A DNA stretch of 32,572 bases from Bacteroidales bacterium UBA1187 (GTDB taxonomy: Bacteria; Bacteroidota; Bacteroidia; Bacteroidales; Paludibacteraceae). A program made the translations under genes and the position numbers. The notes under the pieces are model-generated. The model did not search any database. It had not been told where the DNA came from and saw nothing but the letters and a program-made list of their open reading frames with translations. Shown one piece after another: positions 7,897 to 16,765 of this stretch. How positions within the stretch are numbered: the first letter of the stretch is position 1; every line of letters starts with the position of its first letter. The stretch spans positions 51,788 through 84,359 of the forward strand of contig DBYL01000025.1 in the NCBI GenBank assembly GCA_002309835.1, in the 5' to 3' direction.

Positions 7897-7944
7897 ATAA
7901 TATACATAGTATATTATCCCGTGATTTTAAATTTTAAATCAAAA
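7897..7944. repeat. Inverted repeat and AT-rich heptamer pair between ilvE and the POT gene
   Basis: Arms ataatata (7897-7904) and tatattat (7910-7917) are perfect complements around a 5-base loop. Two copies of attttaa follow at 7924-7937 and a related unit at 7938-7944, just before the ATG at 7949. No consensus promoter was found in this gap. The hairpin lacks G/C pairs and is weak as a terminator. Confidence 0.4.
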
Positions 7945-7948
7945 TAAT

Positions 7949-9487
7949 ATGTTTAGAAATCAACCAAAAGGATTGTTCGCGTTGGCATTGGCCAACACAG
8001 GCGAGCGTTTCGGCTACTACACCATGTTAGCCGTCTTCGCGCTGTTCCTGCGCGCTAATTTCGGTTTGTCTGCCGGTGCTGCAGGCACTATCTACTCCAC
8101 CTTCCTGGCATTCGTGTATTTTTTGCCGTTGATCGGTGGTATCGTAGCAGACAAGATCGGTTACGGTAAATGCGTAACCATCGGTATCATCATTATGTTT
8201 CTGGGGTATGTGCTTCTGGCTTTGCCAATGGGTGGCATCGAGTCAGGTAGTACCACGGTAGCCATGATCGGCATGATTGCTGCGCTGGTACTGATTAGTC
8301 TCGGTACCGGTCTATTCAAAGGAAACCTGCAAGTGATGGTAGGTAACTTATATGACGACCCACAGTACGCAGACCGTCGTGACGCCGCATTCTCGCTATT
8401 CTACATGGCCATCAACGTAGGTGCGATGTTCGCGCCGACCGCAGCGGTAAAGATTATGGAATGGGCGCGTGAGTCGTTAGGCGTAAGCATGAACGATAGT
8501 TATCACTTTGCCTTCGCAGTCGCATGCGCTTCGCTAGTACTGAGTATCGCGATCTACTACGCTTGCCGTCCGTGGTTCAAGCATGTAGAGAACACCGCTA
8601 AACAAGCCGCAGCCAGCGGACAGAAAGTAGAGGAGTTGACGCCGGAGCAAACCAAGAAACGTATCGTTGCTCTGTGTCTGGTATTTGCAGTGGTGATCTT
8701 CTTCTGGATGGCTTTTCACCAGAATGGTCTGACGCTTACCTATTTCGCCAATGAGTTCGTAACACCGGTTATCACAGGTGTACAGACGATGGCATTCGAC
8801 ATCATTAACCTTGTGCTGGTAGCCATCTTGGTGTATGCTCTCTTTGGAGTCTTCGGAGACAACTCACGCAAAGCTAAAACAATATGGGGATGTATCGGCA
8901 TAGGCATCATTGGCGCTCTTGCGTATAAATATCTTAACCACCCGGCAGAGTTAGGTATCTCTGCTCCTATCTTCCAGCAGTTCAACCCGTTCTACGTAGT
9001 AGCTTTGACGCCGGTTAGCATGGCTATCTTCGGTGCCTTGGCAAAGGGCGGCAAAGAACCTTCCGCTCCGCGTAAGATTGCTTATGGCATGTTAGTGGCT
9101 GCAGCTGCTTATGCGGTAATGGCTTTCTGCTCGATAGGTCTGTTGACTCCAAGTGCTCAAGAGTTGGCACGCGAAGCAGGCGAAGGAACATTCGTGAATG
9201 CAAACGTACTGATCCTCACCTATCTAGTGTTGACCTTCGGTGAGTTGCTGCTCAGCCCGATGGGTATCTCGTTTGTCAGCAAAGTAGCTCCTCCTAAATA
9301 CAAAGGAATGATGATGGGTGGTTGGTTCGTAGCCACAGCGTTGGGTAACTTCCTGGTATCCGTAGGTGGTTTCCTTTGGGGCAACCTGCCGTTGTGGCTC
9401 GTATGGAGCGTATTCATCGGAGTATGTCTCGTAGCTGCAATCTTTATGTTCGCAATGATGGGTAAATTAGAAGACGCAACAAAATAA
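7949..9487 (+). CDS. POT/PTR family proton-coupled oligopeptide transporter
   Basis: Inner-membrane importer of di- and tripeptides driven by protons, major facilitator fold. The N-terminal ANTGERFGYYTM holds the ExxERFxYY motif that binds protons, and FSLFYMAINVGAMFAP is the PTR2 signature in the fifth helix. About 14 hydrophobic segments fit the 512-residue length. A DKIGYGK loop is the MFS motif between helices 2 and 3. No TAnnTTTG promoter is visible in the 84-base gap upstream, so it may be read from the dapB promoter. The stop overlaps the next start (TAATG). Confidence 0.93.
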   Translation: MFRNQPKGLFALALANTGERFGYYTMLAVFALFLRANFGLSAGAAGTIYSTFLAFVYFLPLIGGIVADKIGYGKCVTIGIIIMFLGYVLLALPMGGIESGSTTVAMIGMIAALVLISLGTGLFKGNLQVMVGNLYDDPQYADRRDAAFSLFYMAINVGAMFAPTAAVKIMEWARESLGVSMNDSYHFAFAVACASLVLSIAIYYACRPWFKHVENTAKQAAASGQKVEELTPEQTKKRIVALCLVFAVVIFFWMAFHQNGLTLTYFANEFVTPVITGVQTMAFDIINLVLVAILVYALFGVFGDNSRKAKTIWGCIGIGIIGALAYKYLNHPAELGISAPIFQQFNPFYVVALTPVSMAIFGALAKGGKEPSAPRKIAYGMLVAAAAYAVMAFCSIGLLTPSAQELAREAGEGTFVNANVLILTYLVLTFGELLLSPMGISFVSKVAPPKYKGMMMGGWFVATALGNFLVSVGGFLWGNLPLWLVWSVFIGVCLVAAIFMFAMMGKLEDATK

Positions 9488-10011
9488 TGAATGAATTAGT
9501 AAAATATTTTGAAGCCTTAGAGGCACGCATCGCTGCTCAAGAGGCTCGTATCGCAGCCCTCGAAGCAGAGGTTGCGGAACTGAAGAACCGTCCCGCACCG
9601 GAACCACAAGTAGTGGAGAAGGTCGTAGAAGTAGAGAAGGTCGTGGAGAAACCGGTAGAAGTCATCAAAGAGGTAGTGGTGGAGAAACCGGTAGCGGTAG
9701 CTGCTCCTGTAGTAGAGCCGCAGCCCGTAGTAGCACCGGAACCTGTCATTGAAGAACCTGCATCTCCGAACGCTACGCTTTACGGCAAGGCTGTCGATGA
9801 CATCCGTCAGGCTATCTCGTTAGGTGACCGTTTCTTGTATCAGCGTGAACTCTTCGGTCAGAATGCCGAATTGATGCAACGCACCTTAACCGAACTCAAT
9901 GAGTTGGGTTCGTTTGATGAGGCAGTGGCATACATCAGTCGCTTCAACTGGGATACAGAGAGCAGTACCTACCAGCAGTTCTTAATCACCTTACATCGTA
10001 GATTTGGATAA
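9487..10011 (+). CDS. Coiled-coil protein with Val/Glu/Lys repeats, function unknown
   Basis: Three parts are visible. Residues 1-35 form a short coiled coil with repeated EARIAA units. Residues 38-95 are a low-complexity stretch built from VVEK, VEKP and PEP-like repeats, probably extended. Residues 98-174 form a compact domain (DIRQAISLGDRFLYQRELFGQN, then FDEAVAYISRFNWD) that I recognise as a recurring C-terminal domain in uncharacterised Bacteroidetes proteins. No signal peptide or membrane segment, so it is likely cytoplasmic. It overlaps the POT gene and rsmI by one base each (TAATG), suggesting tight co-expression, but the neighbours do not point to one function. Confidence 0.8.
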   Translation: MNELVKYFEALEARIAAQEARIAALEAEVAELKNRPAPEPQVVEKVVEVEKVVEKPVEVIKEVVVEKPVAVAAPVVEPQPVVAPEPVIEEPASPNATLYGKAVDDIRQAISLGDRFLYQRELFGQNAELMQRTLTELNELGSFDEAVAYISRFNWDTESSTYQQFLITLHRRFG

Positions 10012-10676
10012 TGCTATATATCGTTCCGACACCGGTTGGTAACCTTCAGGACATCACGTTCCGCGCCATAGAGGTACTGAAGTCGGTGGACCTGATCCTT
10101 GCCGAAGACACGCGCACCAGTGGTGTGCTGCTGCAGCATTTCGACATCCGTACGCCGATCAAGAGCCATCATAAGTTCAACGAGCACGAGACGAGTGCGG
10201 ATGTCGTGGAGCGACTGAAAGCGGGGGCAAACATCGCGCTCATCTCTGACGCCGGTACTCCGGCAATCAGTGACCCCGGTTTCTTCTTGGTAAGAGCCGC
10301 AGCAGAGGCAGGGATTGAGATCCAGTGTCTGCCGGGTGCAACGGCTTTTGTGCCGGCGATAGTAGATAGCGGTTTACCCAATAACCATTTCTACTTCGAA
10401 GGTTTTCTGCCGCAGAAGAAAGGTCGTCAGACCCGTCTGCAGCACTTAGCCGGTTTGGATGAGACCTTTATCGTCTATGAGTCACCTTTCCGACTGGTGA
10501 AGACGCTGGAGCAGTTAGCTGCCGTCTGTGGCGAAGAGCGCAAAGCAAGCGTGACACGTGAGATCAGTAAGATTCATGAAGAGACGGTGCGCGGTACGTT
10601 AGCGGAATTGATTAGTCATTTTAAACAGACAGCACCGAAAGGCGAAATTGTCATTTGTGTAGCAGGCCATGAGTGA
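10011..10676 (+). CDS. rsmI: 16S rRNA (cytidine-1402-2'-O)-methyltransferase
   Basis: Methylates the ribose of C1402 in the decoding centre with S-adenosylmethionine. The tetrapyrrole-methylase fold motifs are clear: YIVPTPVGNLQDIT at the N-terminus, LAEDTRTSG, ALISDAGTPAISDPG, CLPGATAFVPA, and FEGFLPQKKGRQTRL. The protein is 221 residues, close to the Bacteroidetes form and shorter than the E. coli one (about 286), lacking the C-terminal extension. It starts one base into the preceding stop and its end overlaps the flippase start by eight bases. Confidence 0.95.
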   Translation: MLYIVPTPVGNLQDITFRAIEVLKSVDLILAEDTRTSGVLLQHFDIRTPIKSHHKFNEHETSADVVERLKAGANIALISDAGTPAISDPGFFLVRAAAEAGIEIQCLPGATAFVPAIVDSGLPNNHFYFEGFLPQKKGRQTRLQHLAGLDETFIVYESPFRLVKTLEQLAAVCGEERKASVTREISKIHEETVRGTLAELISHFKQTAPKGEIVICVAGHE

Positions 10677-12123
10677 AATGAAATCCTTGGCGAAGGACAC
10701 CGCCATCTACGGACTGAGTAGTATCATAGGTAAGTTTCTGAACTACCTATTGGTGCCGCTGTACACCTACGCTTTAGCGCGCACAGCGGACTACGGCATA
10801 GTCACGAATATCTACGCATGGACGGCATTGCTGCTTGTGCTCCTCACGTACGGCATGGAGACGGGTTTCTTCCGTTTTGCCAACCGCGAGGACTATGATC
10901 CGAGTACGGTATATAAAACCGCTTACGGATCGCTGTTCATCAGCAGTACCTTATTTACACTGCTTGTCATCATCTTCCAACACCCCATCGCGAATGTATT
11001 GGGATATCCTGACCACTCGGAGTTCATCTCTATGATGTTCGCCACCGTGGCCATCGATGCCTTTGCGTGCATCCCCTTCGCGTATCTGCGTTATCAGAAG
11101 CGACCGCTCCTCTTCGCAGCACTCAAATTGCTGTTTGTGGTGCTGAATATAGCATTTAACATCCTCTTCCTTGTTATCTTAGGCAAGAATGATGTATTCT
11201 ATGTGTTCCTCAGTAATATCCTCGCTACCGGTATCCAGACGCTTTGTCTGCTGCCGTTCACCTTACCGAGAGGCGGACGATTTGACGGAAGCGTACTACG
11301 CGGGATGCTTCGATACTCCTTACCGCTGCTGGTATTAGGCGTAGCCGGAATCATGAACCAGACGCTGGACCGTATTCTCTTTCCGTACCTTTATACCGGA
11401 GCAGACGCACAGGCGCAGTTGGGTATCTACGGTGCGTGCTTTAAGGTAGCAATGGTGATGATGATGTTCACGCAGGCGTTTCGATACGCGTATGAACCGT
11501 TTGTATTTGCCAAACATAAGGACCGTCAATCCGTAGAAGCATATGCCGATGCGATGAAGTACTATATCATCTTCTCGTATATGATTTTGTTAGGCGTGAT
11601 CTTCTATCTGGATATCTTCCGATACATCGTCGCAAGCGCGTATTGGGAGGGACTGAAGATTGTACCGGTAGTGCTCTGGACATATGTATTCCAAGGGATA
11701 TACTTCAACCTCAGTTTCTGGTATAAGTTAACCGACGAGACGAAATGGGGCGCGTACTTCTCGCTGATTGGTTTGGCCATCACCTTAGTGCTGCAGATTG
11801 TAGGTGTGCCATTGATCGGTTATTGGGCAAGTTGCGGGAGTAGTCTCGTTTGCTACTTCGTGATCATGCTACTCTCGTATTTCATTGGTCAGAAGAAAGC
11901 CCCAATACCTTACGACCTCAAGCGCATCGGTCAATACACTGCTTTGACGATTGGTCTGCTGGCTGTCTATTATGCGCTGCGCCTGTATTATATCCATAAT
12001 ATGTGGATTATGATGGCTATCGGTACCGCGCTGCTTGGCATATACCTATTTATATTAACCCGAAAAGATTTTCCTATTCAAAATGTTCTCAGGAATCGTA
12101 GAAACAATGGCTCAGGTCGTTAA
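10669..12123 (+). CDS. Wzx-like polysaccharide flippase (MOP superfamily)
   Basis: Predicted 12-14 helix membrane protein of the MATE/Wzx superfamily that flips lipid-linked glycans. The opening KDTAIYGLSSIIGKFLNYLLVPLYTYAL and the block GMETGFFRF are typical of Bacteroidetes polysaccharide biosynthesis transporters. No glycosyltransferase lies nearby, so the substrate could be an O-antigen-like or capsule unit, or it may be a lipid II-type flippase. Start at 10669 overlaps rsmI by eight bases; a second ATG at 10678 is possible. Its last 41 bases overlap ribE. Confidence 0.85.
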   Translation: MSEMKSLAKDTAIYGLSSIIGKFLNYLLVPLYTYALARTADYGIVTNIYAWTALLLVLLTYGMETGFFRFANREDYDPSTVYKTAYGSLFISSTLFTLLVIIFQHPIANVLGYPDHSEFISMMFATVAIDAFACIPFAYLRYQKRPLLFAALKLLFVVLNIAFNILFLVILGKNDVFYVFLSNILATGIQTLCLLPFTLPRGGRFDGSVLRGMLRYSLPLLVLGVAGIMNQTLDRILFPYLYTGADAQAQLGIYGACFKVAMVMMMFTQAFRYAYEPFVFAKHKDRQSVEAYADAMKYYIIFSYMILLGVIFYLDIFRYIVASAYWEGLKIVPVVLWTYVFQGIYFNLSFWYKLTDETKWGAYFSLIGLAITLVLQIVGVPLIGYWASCGSSLVCYFVIMLLSYFIGQKKAPIPYDLKRIGQYTALTIGLLAVYYALRLYYIHNMWIMMAIGTALLGIYLFILTRKDFPIQNVLRNRRNNGSGR

Positions 12124-12703
12124 GATTGAGACCGAGCAAACCAATAAACATTTCACGCTTCGCAATCCTTTCGGCGAGGCACTAAGCATCGACCAGTCGA
12201 TTGCGCATAATGGTGTATGCCTGACGGTAGTGAAGATAGAAGGCGACCTCTATACCGTTACCGCAATGCAAGAGACGCTACGACTGACTAATCTGGATCT
12301 GCTGAAAGAAGGCGACTGGGTCAACGTAGAGCGCTCCATGCTGATGGGTGGTCGTTTAGACGGGCACATCGTACAAGGTCACGTAGATCAGAAGGCAACG
12401 TGCATCGAATCCAAAGAGACCGATGGCAGTTGGTACTATCGCTTTGAATACGAGAGTACAAAAGAGATGATTGAGCGCGGCTATTTCTGCGTAGATAAGG
12501 GTTCGGTAACGATCAATGGTGTGAGTCTGACGGTTTGCGAACCGGACGTGAAAGGCGACAAAGGGTATGTATCCGTTTGTATCATCCCTTATACCGAGGA
12601 GAATACGAATTTCAAATATATCAAAGTCGGTACGGTTGTCAATATTGAATTTGACATCCTCGGCAAATACCTATCGCGCTATGCTGCGATATTAAAGAGT
12701 TGA
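12083..12703 (+). CDS. ribE: Riboflavin synthase, alpha chain
   Basis: Dismutates two 6,7-dimethyl-8-ribityllumazine molecules into riboflavin. The duplicated lumazine-binding barrels are seen: MFSGIVET with NGVCLTV in the first half, and GGRLDGHIVQGHVD then INGVSLTV in the second. The start MFSGIVE is the family N-terminus, so the 41-base overlap with the flippase is real. Length about 206 is normal. No FMN riboswitch-like leader is visible because the gene begins inside its neighbour. Confidence 0.95.
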   Translation: MFSGIVETMAQVVKIETEQTNKHFTLRNPFGEALSIDQSIAHNGVCLTVVKIEGDLYTVTAMQETLRLTNLDLLKEGDWVNVERSMLMGGRLDGHIVQGHVDQKATCIESKETDGSWYYRFEYESTKEMIERGYFCVDKGSVTINGVSLTVCEPDVKGDKGYVSVCIIPYTEENTNFKYIKVGTVVNIEFDILGKYLSRYAAILKS

Positions 12704-12704
12704 A

Positions 12705-12728
12705 CGAATTAATGAATTAACGAATTAT
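12705..12728 (+). repeat. 8-bp tandem array between ribE and the first FKBP gene
   Basis: Three units, cgaattaa, tgaattaa, cgaattat, begin right after the ribE stop and end two bases before the FKBP start codon at 12731, so the array fills the whole spacer where a ribosome-binding site would sit. Confidence 0.75.
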
Positions 12729-12730
12729 AT

Positions 12731-13246
12731 ATGAACACAAACAGTTTATCATTTCAATTAGGCACGTCCGTCGCTCAGTACCTGATGGAGTACGGACAGA
12801 AAGAACTCAATTACGATGAGTTCAAGGCAGGCATCGAGTTTGTAATGAACGCCTCCACCAAGGCCAAAGAGGAAGGAGAGAAATTCCTGGCAGAGAATGC
12901 AAAACGCGAAGGCGTGAAGACGACAGCCAGCGGTTTGCAGTACGAGGTATTGGAAACTACGTTAGGTCAGAAACCGAAAGCCACCGACACCGTAAAAGTA
13001 CATTATGAAGGTACGCTGATTGACGGCACTGTCTTTGACAGCAGTTACAAGCGCGGCGAGTCTATCTCGTTCCCGCTGAACGGCGTTATCAAGGGTTGGA
13101 CAGAAGGACTGCAGCTGATGAGTATCGGCTCAAAGTACAAATTCTTCATTCCCTACCAACTGGCATATGGAGAGCGCGGAGCAGGCGGTTCTATTCCACC
13201 CTACGCTACCTTGATTTTCACTGTAGAACTACTCGGCATTCAATAA
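12731..13246 (+). CDS. FKBP-type peptidyl-prolyl isomerase, cytoplasmic form
   Basis: Catalyses cis-trans isomerisation of Xaa-Pro bonds and may act as a chaperone. Residues 1-60 form the FKBP N-terminal dimerisation-type helices, cut short relative to full FkpA/FklB, and residues 80-171 the FKBP domain (VHYEGTLIDGTVFDSS, FPLNGVIKGWTEGLQLM, YGERGAGGSIPPYATLIF). No signal peptide is seen, unlike its neighbour, so it should stay in the cytoplasm. The FKBP domain is almost the same as that of the next gene, including a 50-bp stretch (12998-13047 and 14276-14325) with one mismatch, suggesting recent duplication or gene conversion. Confidence 0.93.
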   Translation: MNTNSLSFQLGTSVAQYLMEYGQKELNYDEFKAGIEFVMNASTKAKEEGEKFLAENAKREGVKTTASGLQYEVLETTLGQKPKATDTVKVHYEGTLIDGTVFDSSYKRGESISFPLNGVIKGWTEGLQLMSIGSKYKFFIPYQLAYGERGAGGSIPPYATLIFTVELLGIQ

Positions 13247-13247
13247 T

Positions 13248-13282
13248 ACAATCAACAAATAACAAATTACACATCACAAATG
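13248..13282 (+). repeat. 7-bp tandem array whose last unit contains a start codon
   Basis: Five heptamers in a row: acaatca, acaaata, acaaatt, acacatc, acaaatg. The ATG of the next gene (13280-13282) is the end of the last unit, so the repeat supplies the whole translation start region. Confidence 0.8.
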
Positions 13283-14524
13283 AGAAAAATTAGTATCTTT
13301 CTGCTTGCCGTAATGGCGATGATCTCCTGCGGCAACAGTTACAAAGCACAAGACGTTACGCTGAACAACGAGACCGACTCTATCAACTACGCTGTAGGTC
13401 TGTTGAATGGATTGCAGGTAAAGAATTACTTCCCGATGAACGACAGCAGCGATGAGTCTATCGCTGAATTCATCGACGCACTCGAACTCGCTTATCAAGA
13501 TAAAGATGAGGAGTTGAATGAAGTAGCACAGACCGGCCGTCAACTCGGTATTGCTGCGAAGACTTTTGAGAAGAAAGGTCTGGCAGAGAACGCAGCTTGG
13601 ACACTCAATGAGAAACTGTATTTCCAGGGTCTGGTGAATGCTGCCCTCGGCGACAGCACCATTATGCTGGCCGATGATGCTCAGGCATTCTTTATGAACG
13701 CTTATCAGAAGAATGCAGAGGGCAAGGCTGACAAACCTATCACTGCTAAATGTCCGAAGAAAATAAAGAAAGTTGAGTTGAAGTCCTTTAACGACTCGCT
13801 CAACTACGCTTTCGGTGTGCTCAACGGTGCGCAAGTCAAGATTTACTTGCTGGCAGACGACGAGGACGGAAAAGACTTCGAGGAATTTGTAGAGAACGTC
13901 AACAAGGGTCTGAAAGAGGATGTGCGCAACCCGCAGATTGTTACCATGGGTAAGAGTATCGGTAAAGCTATTCGCGAGCAAGAATCTGTAGGTCTGCTGG
14001 GCATCGCCGGTCTGGAAACCAATTTCGACCTGATTAAGCAAGGTTTCATCAATGGTCTGTATAACTACACCGATCCATTCGAGCCGCGTGTAGCCGGTCA
14101 GTTTGTAGAAGAGACTGTTTCACGTCTTCGTTTCGGCGAGACCAAAGCAGAGGGTGAGAAATTCCTGCAAGAGAACGCTTTGCGCGATGGTGTGAAGACC
14201 ACCGAGAGCGGTTTGCAGTACGAAGTACTTGTGCAAGGTAAGGGAAAGAAACCGACGGCTGAGTCCACCGTTAAGGTACATTATGAAGGTACGCTGATTG
14301 ACGGTACTGTCTTTGACAGCAGTTATGATCGTGGTGAGCCTATTGAGTTCCCGCTCAACGGCGTTATCCAGGGTTGGACAGAAGGATTACAACTGATGAG
14401 TGTCGGCTCGAAATACAAGCTGTTTATCCCGTATCAGTTAGCGTACGGCGAGCGCGGCGCAGGTCAGTCTATTCCTCCCTACTCTGCCCTCATCTTTACG
14501 GTTGAGTTGTTAGACATCAAATAA
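13280..14524 (+). CDS. FKBP-type peptidyl-prolyl isomerase lipoprotein with duplicated N-terminal domain
   Basis: A lipoprotein signal ends in the lipobox MISC, with Cys at residue 15, so it is probably anchored on the periplasmic side or outer membrane. Two copies of the FKBP N-terminal dimerisation domain follow: one from DSINYAVGLLNGLQVKNYF and a second from DSLNYAFGVLNGAQVKIYL. The C-terminal FKBP domain (VHYEGTLIDGTVFDSS, then YGERGAGQSIPPYSALIF) is complete. At 414 residues it is far longer than usual FkpA (about 270), explained by the extra N-terminal copy. It likely folds exported proteins, of which this window codes several. Confidence 0.93.
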   Translation: MRKISIFLLAVMAMISCGNSYKAQDVTLNNETDSINYAVGLLNGLQVKNYFPMNDSSDESIAEFIDALELAYQDKDEELNEVAQTGRQLGIAAKTFEKKGLAENAAWTLNEKLYFQGLVNAALGDSTIMLADDAQAFFMNAYQKNAEGKADKPITAKCPKKIKKVELKSFNDSLNYAFGVLNGAQVKIYLLADDEDGKDFEEFVENVNKGLKEDVRNPQIVTMGKSIGKAIREQESVGLLGIAGLETNFDLIKQGFINGLYNYTDPFEPRVAGQFVEETVSRLRFGETKAEGEKFLQENALRDGVKTTESGLQYEVLVQGKGKKPTAESTVKVHYEGTLIDGTVFDSSYDRGEPIEFPLNGVIQGWTEGLQLMSVGSKYKLFIPYQLAYGERGAGQSIPPYSALIFTVELLDIK

Positions 14525-14537
14525 ACGCTAACCAATC

Positions 14538-16022
14538 ATGGGCGTCATCGCTAAGCAATCAATACGTGGTACGATAGTTACCTATCTGGGCATCGCCGTA
14601 GGCGTTGTCACCACGTTCTTCGTGTTAACCCGTTTCCTCACGACCGAGGAAATCGGGTTGGCACGAGTGCTTATCGATGCGGCTATCCTCTTCATCGGCG
14701 TGGCGCAATTAGGCACCAACGCCAGTGTGATACGTTTCTATCCGTACTTCCGGGAGAAAGACAGCGAAGAAGATCACGGGTTCTTCTTCTGGGCATTAGT
14801 AGTACCCTTCATTGGTTTTGTACTCTTCGCCATCATCTATTGGGCCTGCCATGTACCTCTTGGTGCCTGGTTCGGCGAGAAATCGCCTCTATTCGTAGAG
14901 TACTACTATTTCGTTCTGCCGTTGGCGTTCTTCATGCTCTATCAGACAGTATGCGAGTCCACTTGCAACGCGCTGATGCACATCGTTGTGCCGCGCGCGG
15001 TAAGGGAATTGTTTGTACGCGTAGGTCTGCTGGCAACGTACCTACTCTACGCCTTCCGAATCATCTCCATTGATGGAATGGTAATCGGGATTTGTGCGGT
15101 GCATGCGATAGCAGCAACCATCAATATCTGCTATTTCTTCTCGCTCAAGCGTATTAACTTACGTCCCGACTGGCAATTCCTTCGCGCCAACAAGAGTTTG
15201 GTCCGGAAGTACTTGGTATATACCGGTTTCCTTATCCTCTCCGCCGTAACCACGGTATTGGCACCAACCCTTTCGTCGTTCTTCGTGACGGCGAAGATGG
15301 GCTTGGACAACACCGGGATCTTCGCTATCGCTACGTACATGGCAGTGATGGTAAGCGTACCTAACCGTTCGTTAGCAGCTATCGCATCGCCGCAGCTCTC
15401 GCGGGCCATCAAAGAGCAGAACCACGACGAGTGCTCTGCGCTTATTCGTCAGGTAACGCGTAATATGCTGCTCATCGGCGGATTTATCCTATTGGCTATA
15501 TGGGTGAATATCGATTTGATATTCCATATTTTACCGAACGGCGCTACGTTTGCGCAGGCGAAGAACGTAGTGCTGATCTTGGGTGTAAGTCAATTGATTT
15601 TGGCTACATTCACTATTTGTTTAACCGCGTTGAATTTCTCGCGGTATTTTGCGCTGAGTTTGATCTTATCGCTCATCCTCACCGTCAGCGCGATTGTACT
15701 GAATAATTATCTGGTGCCGCTCTACGGGATGGAAGGCGCGGCGCTGAGTAACCTCCTCTCGTATGGATTATATTACATCCTGATTATCGCTACGGTCGTT
15801 CCATTAGGTCACTTCCACGTAGTAGATAAACAATGGTGGTGGATACTCGGCTTACTGCTTGCGCTATTCGCGCTCAATGCAATCTGGCAATATTATCTGC
15901 CGGCACAGAATATATGGATAGACAGTCTCTTGCGCAGCGCTGTCATCATCGGTGGCGGAGTTGGCATTGCGTATGCGGCTAAGTTATCGCCGGAGATTAA
16001 CCAACAAATAAAGAAGAAATAA
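14538..16022 (+). CDS. Second Wzx-like polysaccharide flippase
   Basis: Predicted multi-helix membrane protein of the MOP superfamily, with the opening AKQSIRGTIVTYLGIAVGVVTTFFV and the NASVIRFYPYF block seen in flippases of Bacteroidetes. Length 494 fits 12-14 helices. It differs clearly from the flippase at 10669, so the two are not recent copies. Its glycan substrate is unknown, and no transferase genes are nearby. The stop overlaps the truA start by one base (TAATG), so both are probably translated together. Confidence 0.85.
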   Translation: MGVIAKQSIRGTIVTYLGIAVGVVTTFFVLTRFLTTEEIGLARVLIDAAILFIGVAQLGTNASVIRFYPYFREKDSEEDHGFFFWALVVPFIGFVLFAIIYWACHVPLGAWFGEKSPLFVEYYYFVLPLAFFMLYQTVCESTCNALMHIVVPRAVRELFVRVGLLATYLLYAFRIISIDGMVIGICAVHAIAATINICYFFSLKRINLRPDWQFLRANKSLVRKYLVYTGFLILSAVTTVLAPTLSSFFVTAKMGLDNTGIFAIATYMAVMVSVPNRSLAAIASPQLSRAIKEQNHDECSALIRQVTRNMLLIGGFILLAIWVNIDLIFHILPNGATFAQAKNVVLILGVSQLILATFTICLTALNFSRYFALSLILSLILTVSAIVLNNYLVPLYGMEGAALSNLLSYGLYYILIIATVVPLGHFHVVDKQWWWILGLLLALFALNAIWQYYLPAQNIWIDSLLRSAVIIGGGVGIAYAAKLSPEINQQIKKK

Positions 16023-16765
16023 TGCGTTATTTTATCGAGTTTGCATATAGAGGCACGGATTTCCACGGGTCACAGACCCAGCCGAACGGGAACACCGTAC
16101 AAGCAGAGATGGAAGCGGCATTCGCTACTATCTTACGCCAGCCGATTGCCTTGACTTTCGCCGGTAGAACCGATGCGGGAGTGCATGCAGAGAAGATGAT
16201 TGCGCATTTTGATGTAGAGAAAGCAGTGCCCACTAATTTCGGGGCACGACTGAATAACCTGCTGCCGAATTCGTTAGCGATAAAGGATATTCGGCGTGTG
16301 AAGGACGATGCGCATGCACGTTTCGATGCGCTCGAGCGCACTTATTACTACCGCATCACTACGCGCAAGGATCCGTTCCAGTATCTCAACCATACGCGCG
16401 TAGCAGAAGGCTTGGATTTAGAAGCCATGAATGAAGCCGCCAAAGTGCTACTGGGCAAACAAGATTTTGCGTCCTTCTGCCGCGTGCATACAGATGTCAA
16501 GACTACCCTCTGCGATGTACGCGAAGCGAAATGGGTGCGCGAGAATGAGACGGAGGCGTACTTCGTAATCAGCGCTGATCGTTTTCTAAGAAATATGGTA
16601 CGCGCGGTAGTAGGTACGCTGTTTGACGTAGGCCGAGGAAAGAGCACCGCAGAAGACATACGAGCCATCATTGCGGCGCAGAACCGCTGCAAGGCCGGTC
16701 ACTCTGCCCCTGCTGAAGGACTCTCGTTAGTAGAAATTAATTATCCAAAAGAAATATTCGTATGA
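16022..16765 (+). CDS. truA: tRNA pseudouridine synthase A
   Basis: Converts uridines 38-40 of the tRNA anticodon arm to pseudouridine. The catalytic Asp is D51 in AGRTDAGVHA. Other blocks are RNLL-like LNNLLPNSLAI, DAHARFDALERTYYY and RFLRNMVRAVVGTLFDVG near the end. Length 247 is normal. It overlaps the flippase by one base upstream and the GH28 gene by four bases downstream (ATGA). Confidence 0.95.
   Translation: MRYFIEFAYRGTDFHGSQTQPNGNTVQAEMEAAFATILRQPIALTFAGRTDAGVHAEKMIAHFDVEKAVPTNFGARLNNLLPNSLAIKDIRRVKDDAHARFDALERTYYYRITTRKDPFQYLNHTRVAEGLDLEAMNEAAKVLLGKQDFASFCRVHTDVKTTLCDVREAKWVRENETEAYFVISADRFLRNMVRAVVGTLFDVGRGKSTAEDIRAIIAAQNRCKAGHSAPAEGLSLVEINYPKEIFV

Noticed and set aside
13274..14041. 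255-codon minus-strand frame over the FKBP lipoprotein gene
   Set aside because: It is antisense to a well-supported lipoprotein gene and has no recognisable domain.
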